Assembly: GCF_003086895.1 (NCBI RefSeq)
Contig: NZ_CP026004.1
Span: 1,027,663-1,091,662, forward strand
Length of the DNA: 64,000 bases
Direction: 5' to 3'
Origin: Stenotrophomonas sp. ESTM1D_MKCIP4_1
Lineage (GTDB): Bacteria; Pseudomonadota; Gammaproteobacteria; Xanthomonadales; Xanthomonadaceae
A program made the translations under genes and the position numbers. Numbering within the stretch: position 1 is the first letter of the stretch; every line of letters starts with the position of its first letter. This document shows, in pieces, positions 8,760-18,361 of the stretch. Under the pieces are notes generated by a model. It was not told the origin of the DNA, made no database searches, and saw only the letters and a program-made list of their open reading frames with translations.

Positions 8760-9362
8760 CTACCAGACGGTGAGTGTCTCGCCGCTCTGGATGCCTTCCA
8801 CCGCGCGCTGGAAGGCGAGCGCCGCGCGCGCTGCGGTGACCGCTTCAAAGCCTGGGAAATAGGGGCCATAGGCCTCCAGCGATTCGGCCAGCACGTTCGG
8901 GCTGACCGCATTGATGCGCAGGCCGCGCGGCAGCAGCTCCAGCGCGGCCGCGCGCACGAAACCTTCCAGCGCCTGGTTGACTGCGGTGGCGTTCACGCCG
9001 TCGCGGATCGGCTGCGCGCTGATGATGCCGGTGGTAAGGGTGATGGACCCACCCGGCTGCAGATGATGCTGCGCCGCCAGCGCCAACCGCACCTGGCCGA
9101 GCAGCTTGTCCTGCAGGCCGCTGTTGAACTGCGCGGCGGTCATGGTCTGCAGCGGGCCGAAATGCACGTTGCCCGTCGTGGAAATCACCGCATCGACCGG
9201 GCCGGTCTGGGCGAACAGCGCTGACACGCTGGCATCGTCGGCCAGGTCCACGCGCAGCGCACCGCTGCGGCGGCCGGCGGCAAGGATCTCGTGGTGCTGG
9301 CCAAGGTGGCGGGCGACCGCTTGGCCGAGGGTGCCGCTGGCACCGACAAGCAGGATCTTCAT
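8760..9362 (-). CDS. Short-chain dehydrogenase (SDR)
   Basis: A 200-residue SDR with the N-terminal cofactor motif GASGTLG (7-13) and the dinucleotide discriminator AAGRRSGALRVDL, whose arginines suggest NADPH. The substrate half is short: TTGNVHFG replaces the classical NNAG, and the Tyr of YxxxK is absent from the expected place (VNATAVNQALEG). It therefore belongs to the small atypical or catalytically altered SDR group also seen in pseudomonads. The divergent LysR gene starts 95 bp away, a classic regulator/target arrangement. Confidence 0.82.
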   Translation of the reverse strand: MKILLVGASGTLGQAVARHLGQHHEILAAGRRSGALRVDLADDASVSALFAQTGPVDAVISTTGNVHFGPLQTMTAAQFNSGLQDKLLGQVRLALAAQHHLQPGGSITLTTGIISAQPIRDGVNATAVNQALEGFVRAAALELLPRGLRINAVSPNVLAESLEAYGPYFPGFEAVTAARAALAFQRAVEGIQSGETLTVW

Positions 9363-9457
9363 CGAAGCGTCCTCATGGGGAAGAAGCCCAGTCTGCGCCG
9401 CCCGTGCGGGTTTGGTAAGCGGCGTATGATTCGCATATTCCTAAGCAGGGGTTAGCA

Positions 9458-10330
9458 ATGGATACCTTCCGCTGCATGCAGGCATTCGTGGCCGTGGCCG
9501 AGCAGGGCAGCTTCGCGGCGGCCGCCGTGCCATTGCAGGTCTCTGCGGTGATGGTCGGCAAGTACATCCAGCAGCTTGAAGCGCACCTGGGTACCGCGCT
9601 GCTGCAGCGGAACACCCGCCACCAGCGATTGACCGAAGCGGGCGCGGCGTATCTGGCCGGCTGCCGGCAGGTGCTGGACCAGGTGCAGCAGGCAGAGGCC
9701 GATGTCGCCGGGCTGCAACGTCAGCCACAGGGCCTGCTGCGCATCAGTGCGCCTACCACCTGGGGCAGCTGCGTGCTGGCACCGCTGCTGTCGGGCCTGC
9801 TGCGCGCGCAGCCGCTGCTGGATATCGAACTGGATCTGAGCAATCGCCGGGTAGACCTCATCGAAGATGGCTTCGATGCGGCGATACGGGTTGGACCGCT
9901 GCCGTCGCAGGAACTGGTGGCGCGCCCCTTGCCGCCCTATGCGATGAGTCTGTGTGCATCACCGGCCTACCTGCGCCGGCGCGGCACGCCGCGCACGCCG
10001 GCTGACCTGGCCGGGCACGACTGCCTGAGCCATCTGGCCTGGCGCGGCGGCCATGGCTGGCAGCTGGCCAATGGTGAACAGGTGGATTGGGAGGCGCGGC
10101 TGGCCAGCAATGATGGCTATGCGCTGCGCGAAGCGGCGGTGGCCGGCGCGGGACTGATCCTGCAGCCGACCGCGCTGCTGGCCGCCGACATCGCGGCCGG
10201 GCGCCTGAAGCCGCTGTTGCGCGATTACGTGCCGGAGCCAAGGCCGATGCACCTGATCTACCTGCCCGACCGGCGGCCGCGCCCACGGCTGCAGTGCTTC
10301 GTGGAGTATGTGCTGCAGCACGTGGTTTGA
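9458..10330 (+). CDS. LysR family transcriptional regulator
   Basis: A 290-residue LysR regulator with its DNA-binding helix-turn-helix at residues 1-60 (DTFRCMQAFVAVAEQGSFAA, PLQVSAVMVGKYIQQLE). The recognition helix follows the AaeR/DsdC-like 'MVxKxIxxLE' variant common in the large LysR subgroup that controls neighbouring oxidoreductases. The effector domain runs from about residue 90 (GLLRISAPTTWG). It is divergent from the SDR gene, which is its likely target. The stop is followed after one base by a 40-bp palindrome. Confidence 0.88.
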   Translation: MDTFRCMQAFVAVAEQGSFAAAAVPLQVSAVMVGKYIQQLEAHLGTALLQRNTRHQRLTEAGAAYLAGCRQVLDQVQQAEADVAGLQRQPQGLLRISAPTTWGSCVLAPLLSGLLRAQPLLDIELDLSNRRVDLIEDGFDAAIRVGPLPSQELVARPLPPYAMSLCASPAYLRRRGTPRTPADLAGHDCLSHLAWRGGHGWQLANGEQVDWEARLASNDGYALREAAVAGAGLILQPTALLAADIAAGRLKPLLRDYVPEPRPMHLIYLPDRRPRPRLQCFVEYVLQHVV

Positions 10331-10331
10331 T

Positions 10332-10371
10332 GGGGTCAGATCCCTTTGCTGGCGCAAAGGGATCTGACCCC
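10332..10371. repeat. 40-bp palindrome, copy 3
   Basis: GGGGTCAGATCCCTTTG is paired with CAAAGGGATCTGACCCC around a 6-base loop. It lies between the convergent LysR gene and proC. Confidence 0.9.
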
Positions 10372-10425
10372 GGACACTCGACGCCATGCGTCGATGCCGG
10401 TGCGTCGGTGCACCGGGAAGGCTCC

Positions 10426-10448
10426 ATCCACGCATGGCGTGGATCTAC
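10426..10448. repeat. GTAG-type repeat (ATCCACGC...GCGTGGATCTAC)
   Basis: An inverted repeat ending in CTAC (GTAG on the other strand) 11 bp before the proC stop. The same sequence recurs at 28122 and 45339, and a GTGC variant occurs in the array at 57.7 kb. Confidence 0.75.
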
Positions 10449-10459
10449 GGGGGGGCGGA

Positions 10460-11281
10460 TCAATCATTCGCCGCCGACAACGCCCGCCCACGCTGCTGCG
10501 CCGCGCGCAGGGCCTTGGCCACCAGCGCCTCGAAGCCATCGGCCTGGAAGCTTTCGATGGCCGCCTGGGTCGTGCCGTTGGGCGAGGTGACCCGGCGCCG
10601 CAGTTCGGCCGGGCTTTCACCGGCTTCATCCAGCATCCGCGATGCGCCCAGCAGGGTCTGCACCACCAGCGTGCGTGCCGCCTCGGCCGGCAGGCCCTGG
10701 GCAATGCCGGCTGCTTCCATCGCTTCGGCCAGCAGGAATACGTAGGCCGGGCCGCTGCCGGACACGGCGGTGACCGAATCCATCAGGGCCTCGTCATCGA
10801 TCCACACCGTGCGACCGGCGCTGGCCAGCACGCGTTCGGCCTGCGCATGCTGCTGCGCATCCACGGCCGGCGTGGCATACAGGCCGGTCACGCCGGCGCC
10901 CAGCAGGGCAGGGGTGTTGGGCATCGCGCGCACCACCGGCAGCGCACCGCCCAGCCAGCGCTGCAGCTGCGCGCTGGTGATGCCGGCGGCAATCGACACC
11001 ACCAGCGGTGCCTGTGCCTGGGCCAGGGTCTGCAATGAGTGGCAGACCTCGCGCAGGACCTGCGGCTTCACCGCCAGCAGCCATGTCTGGCCGTGTGCAG
11101 CGGCACCGGCGGCGTTGTCGTGGGTCTGCACGCCAAAATCAGCGGCCAGTGCCTCGCGCAGGGCCGCCACCGGCTCGGCCACGTGGATCTGCGTGGCCGG
11201 CACGCCCTGGCGGACCAGCCCGGCAATCAGGCTGCGGGCCATGTTGCCGCCGCCGATGAAGGTGATCGATTCAACTGTCAT
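10460..11281 (-). CDS. proC: Pyrroline-5-carboxylate reductase
   Basis: A 273-residue enzyme for the last step of proline synthesis (P5C + NAD(P)H to proline) in the cytosol. The N-terminal Rossmann motif IGGGNMARS is at residues 9-17. The family signatures AVKPQV, RAMPNTPALLGAG and the C-terminal proline-binding stretch (DSVTAVSGSGPAYVFLLAEA, SPNGTTQAAI) are all present. It lies 15 bp downstream of yggS on the same strand, the usual yggS-proC pairing. Confidence 0.97.
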   Translation of the reverse strand: MTVESITFIGGGNMARSLIAGLVRQGVPATQIHVAEPVAALREALAADFGVQTHDNAAGAAAHGQTWLLAVKPQVLREVCHSLQTLAQAQAPLVVSIAAGITSAQLQRWLGGALPVVRAMPNTPALLGAGVTGLYATPAVDAQQHAQAERVLASAGRTVWIDDEALMDSVTAVSGSGPAYVFLLAEAMEAAGIAQGLPAEAARTLVVQTLLGASRMLDEAGESPAELRRRVTSPNGTTQAAIESFQADGFEALVAKALRAAQQRGRALSAAND

Positions 11282-11296
11282 GTGGAGTTCCTTGGT

Positions 11297-11974
11297 TCAG
11301 GCCGGGCGCGGGCGCGCGCCGAACAGGGCGGTGCCGATGCGCACCAGGGTGGCACCTTCGGCGATTGCCTCGGCGTAGTCGCTGCTCATGCCCATCGACA
11401 GGGTGTCCACCTGCGGATTCCGCGCGGCCAGCGTCTGGAAAAGTGTGCGCATGCGCTCGAACGCATCCCGGCGGCGCTCCGGCTCGGGCCATGGCGCAGG
11501 AATGGCCATCAACCCGCGCAGGCACAGCGCAGGTTCGGCGCTGATGGCCGCAGCCAGTGCGTCCACGTCCTGCGGCGCACAGCCGTGCTTGCTGGACTCA
11601 TCGTCGATGTTGACCTGGATGAGCACGTTCAGCGGCGCGCGCCCGGCCGGGCGGTGACGGGCCAGGGCGGTTACCAGCTTGGGGCGGTCCACGCTCTGCA
11701 CCCAGTCGAATTGGCTGGCTACGGCCTCGGCCTTGTTGGACTGCAGGTGGCCGATGAGGTGCCATTCCAGCCCCAGTGCCTGCAGCGCCTGCATCTTGGC
11801 CAGGGCTTCCTGCACGTAATTTTCGCCGAAGGCCCGCTGGCCCTGCGCGGCCAGGGCGGCCACGGCCTCGGCCGGTTGGGTCTTGGAGACCGCCAGCAGG
11901 CGCGGCGGTGGCCGCCCGGCGGCCTCGGCGGCGTTGTGCAGATTGCTCAGGATCTCGGGCAGGGCAGTGGCCAC
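11297..11974 (-). CDS. YggS family pyridoxal 5'-phosphate homeostasis protein
   Basis: A 225-residue YggS/PLPBP protein, a fold-type III PLP carrier without known catalytic turnover that keeps PLP and amino-acid pools balanced. Recognisable blocks are LLAVSKTQ (PLP-binding Lys), FGENYVQEAL, WHLIGHLQSNK, the SVDRPKL helix, VNIDDESSKHG, GLMAIP and the phosphate-binding SMGMSSDYAEAI. I chose the GTG at 11974 because conserved sequence begins immediately (TALPEILSNL); no ATG is available at this length. It is divergent from pilT and upstream of proC, probably in one operon. Confidence 0.9.
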   Translation of the reverse strand: MATALPEILSNLHNAAEAAGRPPPRLLAVSKTQPAEAVAALAAQGQRAFGENYVQEALAKMQALQALGLEWHLIGHLQSNKAEAVASQFDWVQSVDRPKLVTALARHRPAGRAPLNVLIQVNIDDESSKHGCAPQDVDALAAAISAEPALCLRGLMAIPAPWPEPERRRDAFERMRTLFQTLAARNPQVDTLSMGMSSDYAEAIAEGATLVRIGTALFGARPRPA

Positions 11975-12061
11975 GTAACGCGTTCCAGTGTGACAGGAGG
12001 CTATACTGCCGCCAGGGGAAAGATCCTTCCAGTCGAAGCCGTTATTGGGGAGTAGCCGCTC

Positions 12062-13099
12062 ATGGATATCGCCGAGCTGTTGGCGTTTTCCGTAAAGAAC
12101 AAAGCGTCCGACCTGCATCTGTCTGCAGGCCTGCCGCCGATGATCCGCGTGGACGGCGATGTTCGCCGGATCAACATCCCGGCCCTGGACCACAAGCAGG
12201 TCCATGCGCTGGTGTACGACATCATGTCCGACAAGCAGCGGCGCGATTACGAGGAGTTCCTCGAAGTCGACTTCTCGTTCGAGATCCCGTCGCTGGCGCG
12301 CTTCCGCGTCAATGCCTTCAACCAGAACCGCGGCGCCGGTGCGGTGTTCCGTACCATTCCTTCCGAGGTGCTGACCCTGGAAGACCTGGCCTGCCCGCCG
12401 CTGTTCCGCGAGGTGATCCAGCAGCCGCAGGGCCTGATCCTGGTGACCGGCCCGACCGGTTCGGGCAAGTCGACCACGCTGGCGGCGATGATCGACTACA
12501 TCAACAAGAACGAATACGGCCACATCCTCACCGTCGAGGATCCGATCGAATTCGTGCACACCTCGCAGAAGTGCCTGATCAACCAGCGCGAAGTGCACCG
12601 TGATACGCATGGCTTCAACGAAGCACTGCGCTCGGCGCTGCGTGAGGATCCGGACATCATCCTGGTGGGCGAACTGCGCGACCTGGAAACCATCCGCCTG
12701 GCGCTGACCGCCGCGGAAACCGGCCACCTGGTGTTCGGCACCCTGCACACCAGCTCGGCGGCCAAGACCATCGACCGTATCATCGACGTGTTCCCGGCCG
12801 GCGAAAAGCCGATGGTGCGCTCGATGCTGTCCGAATCGCTGCGCGCGGTCATCTCGCAGGCGCTGCTGAAGAAGGTGGGCGGCGGCCGTACCGCAGCGTG
12901 GGAAATCATGGTCGGCACCCCGGCCATCCGCAACCTGATCCGCGAAGACAAGGTGGCGCAGATGTACTCGGCCATCCAGACCGGCCAGCAGTACGGAATG
13001 ATGACCCTGGACCAGCACCTGCAGGATCTGGTCAAGCGCAGCCTGATCACCCGCAACCAGGCGCGTGAGTACGCCAAGGACAAGCGTCTGTTCGAGTAA
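12062..13099 (+). CDS. pilT: Type IV pilus retraction ATPase PilT
   Basis: A 345-residue cytoplasmic hexameric ATPase that powers pilus retraction and twitching motility. The Walker A motif GPTGSGKST is at about 130-138, the Asp box is at VEDPIEFVH, the Walker B motif is DIILVGELRD, the His box is TGHLVFGTLHTSSA, and the PilT-specific AIRNLIRE motif needed for retraction is intact near 285. The length equals the family norm. A possible -10, TATACT, is at 12002-12007 between the divergent yggS and pilT starts. pilU follows 95 bp downstream; a GGGGCGG/CCGCCCC stem (13114-13141) between them might attenuate transcription. Confidence 0.97.
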   Translation: MDIAELLAFSVKNKASDLHLSAGLPPMIRVDGDVRRINIPALDHKQVHALVYDIMSDKQRRDYEEFLEVDFSFEIPSLARFRVNAFNQNRGAGAVFRTIPSEVLTLEDLACPPLFREVIQQPQGLILVTGPTGSGKSTTLAAMIDYINKNEYGHILTVEDPIEFVHTSQKCLINQREVHRDTHGFNEALRSALREDPDIILVGELRDLETIRLALTAAETGHLVFGTLHTSSAAKTIDRIIDVFPAGEKPMVRSMLSESLRAVISQALLKKVGGGRTAAWEIMVGTPAIRNLIREDKVAQMYSAIQTGQQYGMMTLDQHLQDLVKRSLITRNQAREYAKDKRLFE

Positions 13100-13194
13100 G
13101 GCGAGGCAACGTCGGGGCGGCATGCAAAGCACCGCCGCCCCGTGATGTCCTGTCCACCGACCGATCTCTGGCACATGCCCATTGGGAGCCCGCC

Positions 13195-14337
13195 ATGAAC
13201 AGCACCGCCAGCACCATCGATTTCACTTCGTTCCTCAAGCTGATGGCGCACCAGCGCGCTTCGGACCTGTTCATCACCGCCGGCATGCCGCCGGCGATCA
13301 AGGTCAACGGCAAGATTTCGCCGATCACGCAGACGCCACTGACCCCGCAGCAGAGCCGCGATCTGGTCCTCAACGTGATGACCCCGGCCCAGCGCGAGGA
13401 ATTCGAGAAGACCCACGAATGCAACTTCGCCATCGGCCTGTCGGGTGTCGGCCGTTTCCGCGTGAGCTGCTTCTACCAGCGCAACCAGGTCGGCATGGTG
13501 CTGCGCCGGATCGAGACGCGCATTCCGACCGTGGAAGAACTGAGCCTGCCGCCGATCATCAAGACGCTGGCGATGACCAAGCGCGGCATCATCCTCTTCG
13601 TCGGTGCAACCGGCACCGGCAAGTCGACTTCGCTGGCGGCGATGATCGGCTACCGCAACCAGAACTCGACCGGCCATATCATCACCATCGAAGACCCCAT
13701 CGAGTTCGTGCACAAGCACGAGGGCTGCATCATCACCCAGCGTGAAGTCGGCATTGATACCGACAGCTGGGAAGCGGCGCTGAAGAACACGCTGCGCCAA
13801 GCGCCGGACGTGATCATGATTGGCGAGGTGCGTACCCGCGAGGGCATGGACCACGCCATCGCCTTCGCCGAAACCGGCCATCTGGTGCTGTGCACGCTGC
13901 ATGCCAACAACGCCAACCAGGCGATGGACCGCATCATCAACTTCTTCCCGGAAGACCGCCGCAACCAGCTGCTGATGGACCTTTCGCTGAACCTCAAGGG
14001 CGTGGTCGCGCAGCAGCTGATTCCCTCGCCGGACGGCCGTTCACGCAAGGTGGCGATGGAAATCCTGCTGGGCACGCCGCTGGTGCAGGATTACATCCGC
14101 GAAGGCGAGATCCACAAGCTCAAGGAGCTGATGAAGGAATCGGTGCAGCTGGGCATGAAGACCTTCGACCAGAGCCTGTTCGAGCTGTACCAGGCCGGCG
14201 AGATCAGCTACGAGGACGCACTGCGTTACGCCGATTCGCAGAACGAAGTCCGCCTGCGCATCAAGCTGAGCCAGGGCGGCGATGCCCGGACCCTGTCCCA
14301 GGGCCTGGATGGCGTGGAGATTTCCGAGGTCCGCTGA
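13195..14337 (+). CDS. pilU: PilT-dependent pilus retraction ATPase PilU
   Basis: A 380-residue PilT paralogue that supports PilT-dependent retraction. The Walker A motif GATGTGKST is near 140, the Asp box is IEDPIEFVHKHEG, the Walker B motif is DVIMIGEVRTREGMD, and the His box is TGHLVLCTLHANNANQ. The C-terminal tail (GDARTLSQGLDGVEISEVR) is longer than in PilT, as usual for PilU. ATG 13195 follows GGGAGCCCGCC. It is downstream of pilT in the same orientation, the arrangement of Pseudomonas and Xanthomonas. Confidence 0.96.
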   Translation: MNSTASTIDFTSFLKLMAHQRASDLFITAGMPPAIKVNGKISPITQTPLTPQQSRDLVLNVMTPAQREEFEKTHECNFAIGLSGVGRFRVSCFYQRNQVGMVLRRIETRIPTVEELSLPPIIKTLAMTKRGIILFVGATGTGKSTSLAAMIGYRNQNSTGHIITIEDPIEFVHKHEGCIITQREVGIDTDSWEAALKNTLRQAPDVIMIGEVRTREGMDHAIAFAETGHLVLCTLHANNANQAMDRIINFFPEDRRNQLLMDLSLNLKGVVAQQLIPSPDGRSRKVAMEILLGTPLVQDYIREGEIHKLKELMKESVQLGMKTFDQSLFELYQAGEISYEDALRYADSQNEVRLRIKLSQGGDARTLSQGLDGVEISEVR

Positions 14338-14386
14338 CCGCCACGACAGCCCGGAACCGGGCGCCGCCTGCAACAGGGGATTGCAT

Positions 14387-15031
14387 ATGGACATGCCGCT
14401 TGCCCGCAATGTTGTACTGATCGACTACGAGAACGTTCAACCACCCTCACTGAAGGAACTGGCGGCACCCGGGTTCACGGTGATGGTGTTTGTCGGTGCA
14501 TCGCAGGCGCGCATCAGCATGGATGTGGCAGAAGCCATCCAAGCGCTGGGCAGCCAGGGGCGGTACATACGCTGCCATGGCAGTGGTCCCAACGCGCTGG
14601 ATTTCCACATCGCGTTCTATATCGGCGAACTGGCGGCGGTCGATCCAAAGGCGTACTTCCACATCATTTCCAGGGACACCGGGTTTGATCCGCTGGTGGC
14701 GCACTTGAAGTCGCGCGGCCTGCAGGCAGGCCGCTGCGCGTCGGTGGCCGATCTGCCGATGTTCCGTGCGGCACGGCCGAAGGCTGCCGCAGCAGCAGCG
14801 CCGGCCGCGAAAACCGTCGCGCCGGATGCACGCTTGATGCATCTGCGCGACTGGCTGGTGCGCCAGGACAAAGCGCGCCCCGGTTCGACGGTGGCACTGC
14901 ACAATTCCATCAGCAATCTGTTCCAGAAGACCTTGGCAGCAACGGAAGTCAACGCGCTGGTGCAGCAGCTTCAACAGAACAACTGGATCGTGCTGGACGG
15001 CAACAAGGTGCGCTACCCGCTGCCTGCCTGA
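14387..15031 (+). CDS. PIN/NYN-like domain protein, 214 aa
   Basis: Residues 1-125 form a PIN-like nuclease fold of the NYN kind. The acidic pair at the strand end is VLIDYENVQ, GPNALDFHIAFYIGELA carries a second acidic residue, and YFHIISRDTGFDPLVAHL gives the SxDxxF motif. An Ala-rich linker (about 130-145) leads to a C-terminal helical domain (LRDWLVRQ... ALVQQLQQNNWIVLDG) that looks like a winged nucleic-acid-binding module. An RNase role is inferred. CAGGGG precedes ATG 14387 at good distance. It is 49 bp after pilU, but no link to pili is known. Confidence 0.75.
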   Translation: MDMPLARNVVLIDYENVQPPSLKELAAPGFTVMVFVGASQARISMDVAEAIQALGSQGRYIRCHGSGPNALDFHIAFYIGELAAVDPKAYFHIISRDTGFDPLVAHLKSRGLQAGRCASVADLPMFRAARPKAAAAAAPAAKTVAPDARLMHLRDWLVRQDKARPGSTVALHNSISNLFQKTLAATEVNALVQQLQQNNWIVLDGNKVRYPLPA

Positions 15032-15078
15032 TTCCGTCCCGCGTTGCGTCGGGCGTGCAGGACGGCTCCTGGTCCTGG

Positions 15079-15101
15079 CAGTCGAGCAAGCTCGACTCTA
15101 C
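15079..15101. repeat. GTAG-type repeat (CAGTCGAGC...GCTCGACTCTAC)
   Basis: A 23-bp hairpin ending in CTAC, the reverse of a GTAG head. Downstream of the PIN gene it may terminate transcription. Confidence 0.7.
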
Positions 15102-15190
15102 GCATCCGCTCTGCGATAGTCGCGCGGTCACCGCGATCGCGGTACAGGGGGAGCCGGCACCGTGCTGGCGCGACAACACAAGGGTTGCAC

Positions 15191-15769
15191 ATGGAATTGC
15201 ACGATCCGTATCGAGCGCCGGCGGTGGCGCCTGCGCGTCCTCCGGCGCTGCCGGTGGCGCCGATCAGCTTTGCCGCTCCCACCGCGGCGGTCTACTACTC
15301 GCCCTCGACGATGAAGATCGCCGCGCTGTCGATGGCGACGATGGGCCTGTACCCGGTGTACTGGTTCTGGCAGAACTGGCGGGCCATCAAGCGCGAAACC
15401 GGCGGCACGCAGTGGCCGTGGGCACGTGCGCTGTTCTCACCCCTGTGGTCGTTCATCTGCTTCAGTGATCTGCGCGACGTAGCGCAGTCGCGGCGTCGGC
15501 AGCTGGCGTTTGCACCGGGTCTGTTGGGCGCGCTGTTCTTCCTGCTCAACCTCGCCGGACGCCTGCCCAACGGTGCCGCATTGATCGCGATATTCAGCTT
15601 CGTGCCGCTGCTGCCGGTCAACAGCCTGCTGCGGAGCTACCACCGCGATGAGCGGGCGGACATGCAGCGCATGGATCGTTTCGGTGTCTGGCACATTCTG
15701 CTGACGCTGGCCGGCGGCGCGCTGCTGCTGTTGGCGGTGCTGGGTTTCGCGGTGGGCGATATGGATTGA
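15191..15769 (+). CDS. DUF4234-like small membrane protein
   Basis: A 192-residue protein with a Pro/Ala-rich cytosolic N-terminus (about 1-35) and four hydrophobic segments: about 42-60 (ALSMATMGLYPVYWFWQNW), 75-95, 115-140 and 168-188. The first helix with YPVYWFWQNWRAIK is the characteristic beginning of DUF4234-like proteins, which otherwise have no known function. ATG 15191 was chosen because it follows AAGGGTTGCAC and the family N-terminus starts just after it. It stands alone between the PIN gene and the aldo/keto reductase. Confidence 0.7.
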   Translation: MELHDPYRAPAVAPARPPALPVAPISFAAPTAAVYYSPSTMKIAALSMATMGLYPVYWFWQNWRAIKRETGGTQWPWARALFSPLWSFICFSDLRDVAQSRRRQLAFAPGLLGALFFLLNLAGRLPNGAALIAIFSFVPLLPVNSLLRSYHRDERADMQRMDRFGVWHILLTLAGGALLLLAVLGFAVGDMD

Positions 15770-15785
15770 TGAAATCCAGTCATGA

Positions 15786-16844
<1,059 letters not shown>

Positions 16845-16876
16845 TCTGATCTGCCCCATGTGGGTGCGGACCGCTG

Positions 16877-16904
16877 GTAGTGGGTGCGGACCGTTGGTCC
16901 GCAC
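16877..16904. repeat. GTAG-headed hairpin between convergent genes
   Basis: GTAG is followed by GTGCGGACC/GGTCCGCAC. It lies between the aldo/keto reductase and the LysR gene and probably serves as a transcript end for both. Confidence 0.7.
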
Positions 16905-16915
16905 TCCTTAGCTTT

Positions 16916-17812
16916 TCACCCCATCGGTCCGCGCAGTGCATCCAGCACCGTGCGCATCGCTACGCTGACATGGCGGCGCGACGGGTAATACGCGTAGTAG
17001 CCATCGAAGGTGGGGCACCAATCGTCCAGCACCGATTGCAGGCGCCCGGCTTCCAGCAGTGCCAGCACCTGGTCCTCAGGCAGCCAGGCCAGGCCGCTGC
17101 CGGCCAGCGCGGCTTCGCGGGTCATGCCCATGGTGTTGAAGGTCCATTGCCCGCTGACGCGCACGCTCAGCTCGTTGCCATCCTGGCCGAAATCCCACGG
17201 CATCAGTCCACCGTGGGTGGGCAGGCGCAGGGTGACGCAGTTGTGCGCGGCCAGATCCTGCGGATGCCGCGGTGCGGTGTGCTGGCGGAAGTAGCTGGGT
17301 GCACCGACCACGCGCATGCGCAGTGGCGGGCTGATCGGCACGGCCACCATGTCGCGGGCCAGGCGTTCGCCCAGGCGGATGCCGATGTCATACCGTTCGG
17401 CGACGATGTCGGCCAGCGCGTAGTCGGCAGTCAGTTCGACGTTCAGATCAGGGTAGCGCTGCAGCAGTGGCGCCAGCCGTGGCCAGGCCAGGTATTCGGC
17501 GGCGTGGCCCGTGGCATTGATGCGGATGGTGCCGGCGGGGCGCTCCCGGTACTCGGCCAGCGCGGCCAGTTCGCTCTCGATCTCCGCCAGGCGCGGGGCG
17601 AGCGTATCGAGCAGGCGTGCGCCGGCTTCGGTGGTGGACACGCTGCGCGTGGTGCGGGTGAGCAGGCGTACGCCGAGGCGTTCTTCCAGGCCGCGCATGG
17701 CGTGGCTGAGGGCGGACTGGGAGACGCCCAGCTGGGCGGCAGCCTTGGTGAAACTGCCCTGCCGGGCAACGTGGACGAAGGCCTGCAGGTCGTTGAGGTT
17801 TTCGCGGGGCAT
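16916..17812 (-). CDS. LysR family transcriptional regulator
   Basis: A 298-residue LysR regulator of the large AaeR/CrgA-like clade. The helix-turn-helix is in residues 1-62 (LNDLQAFVHVARQGSFTKAA, GVSQSALSHAMRGLEERLG), followed by LLTRTTRSVSTTEAG. The effector domain begins with AGTIRINATGHAAEYL. Clade members usually sense aromatic or quinone-like compounds and control a nearby oxidoreductase, so the convergent aldo/keto reductase is a candidate target (inference). ATG 17812 gives the standard length. Confidence 0.88.
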   Translation of the reverse strand: MPRENLNDLQAFVHVARQGSFTKAAAQLGVSQSALSHAMRGLEERLGVRLLTRTTRSVSTTEAGARLLDTLAPRLAEIESELAALAEYRERPAGTIRINATGHAAEYLAWPRLAPLLQRYPDLNVELTADYALADIVAERYDIGIRLGERLARDMVAVPISPPLRMRVVGAPSYFRQHTAPRHPQDLAAHNCVTLRLPTHGGLMPWDFGQDGNELSVRVSGQWTFNTMGMTREAALAGSGLAWLPEDQVLALLEAGRLQSVLDDWCPTFDGYYAYYPSRRHVSVAMRTVLDALRGPMG

Positions 17813-17896
17813 GCGGGGGATGATACGGCCGGGCTGCGCCCGGCACCTGCCGAATCCACGTCAACGTCAACGTCAAAAGCTGGCTATCCGTGGGTT

Positions 17897-18014
17897 GGCG
17901 GGGGTGGGTCCGGTTGAGGGGGACGCCGTAAACCCATTTATGGGGGCTTGTTCGCGGCATCCATGCCGCTCACCCCCCTCAACCGGACCCACCCCGCCTT
18001 CGACAGTTTCCCGC
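17897..18014 (-). repeat. Multi-hairpin element, copy A
   Basis: The outer stem is formed by 17897-17922 and 17972-17998 (about 24 paired bases). Inside is a small hairpin, CGGCAT-CC-ATGCCG (reads GGCATGGATGCC on the minus strand). The conserved flank GGGAAACTGTCGAAGG (minus strand) is at 17999-18014. The core matches copies B-E, while the stem sequence is unique to this copy. Confidence 0.8.
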
Positions 18015-18032
18015 GCGCTGCCGGAACGGCTC

Positions 18033-18071
18033 GGGGTCGGATCCCGTTGCTGCGCAACGGGCTCCGACCCC
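18033..18071. repeat. 39-bp palindrome, copy 4
   Basis: Outer arms are GGGGTCGGA/TCCGACCCC and the inner stem is CCCGTTGC/GCAACGGG. It stands at the same distance after element A as copy 9 does after element B. Confidence 0.85.
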
Positions 18072-18148
18072 ATTCTGTGTGGACATGTGGGATGTCGATT
18101 TCTGCGTCTGTGGTTCGTCGAATGGATGACGTTCAACGGGAGCTGCAC

Positions 18149-18361
18149 ATGAGCACTGACACCGGGCCGAAAGGGCCGGCCTCGTATTTCCCCTCCATCG
18201 AGAAGACCTACGGCCAGCCGGTGGCGCACTGGCTGGGCCTGCTGGCGAAGAAGCCGGGCCTGAAACACATGGAACTGGTCAGCTACCTGAAAGCCGAACA
18301 CGGCCTGGGCCATGGCCACGCCAACGCCCTGGTCGCCCATCACCTCAACGCCCAACGCTGA
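18149..18361 (+). CDS. DUF4287 domain protein
   Basis: A 70-residue protein matching the DUF4287 family end to end: ASYFPSIEKTYGQPVAHW at 11-28, a middle helix LLAKKPGLKHMELVSYLK and the terminal HGLGHGHANALVAHHL. These small soluble proteins are common in bacteria, often beside or fused to DUF5655 domains, and have no proven function. AACGGGAG precedes ATG 18149; longer versions of the frame (from 17948) would run through repeat DNA. It is monocistronic, followed by element D and its pyrimidine-rich flank. Confidence 0.85.
   Translation: MSTDTGPKGPASYFPSIEKTYGQPVAHWLGLLAKKPGLKHMELVSYLKAEHGLGHGHANALVAHHLNAQR

Larger units (their letters stand above)
17813..18148. other. Gene-free stretch with multi-hairpin element A and palindrome copy 4
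   Basis: The spacer between the LysR gene and the DUF4287 gene holds, in order, a GTCAAC tandem microrepeat (about 17859-17877), multi-hairpin element A, a 39-bp palindrome and then the likely promoter and ribosome site of the next gene. I see no protein-coding frame. Confidence 0.7.
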
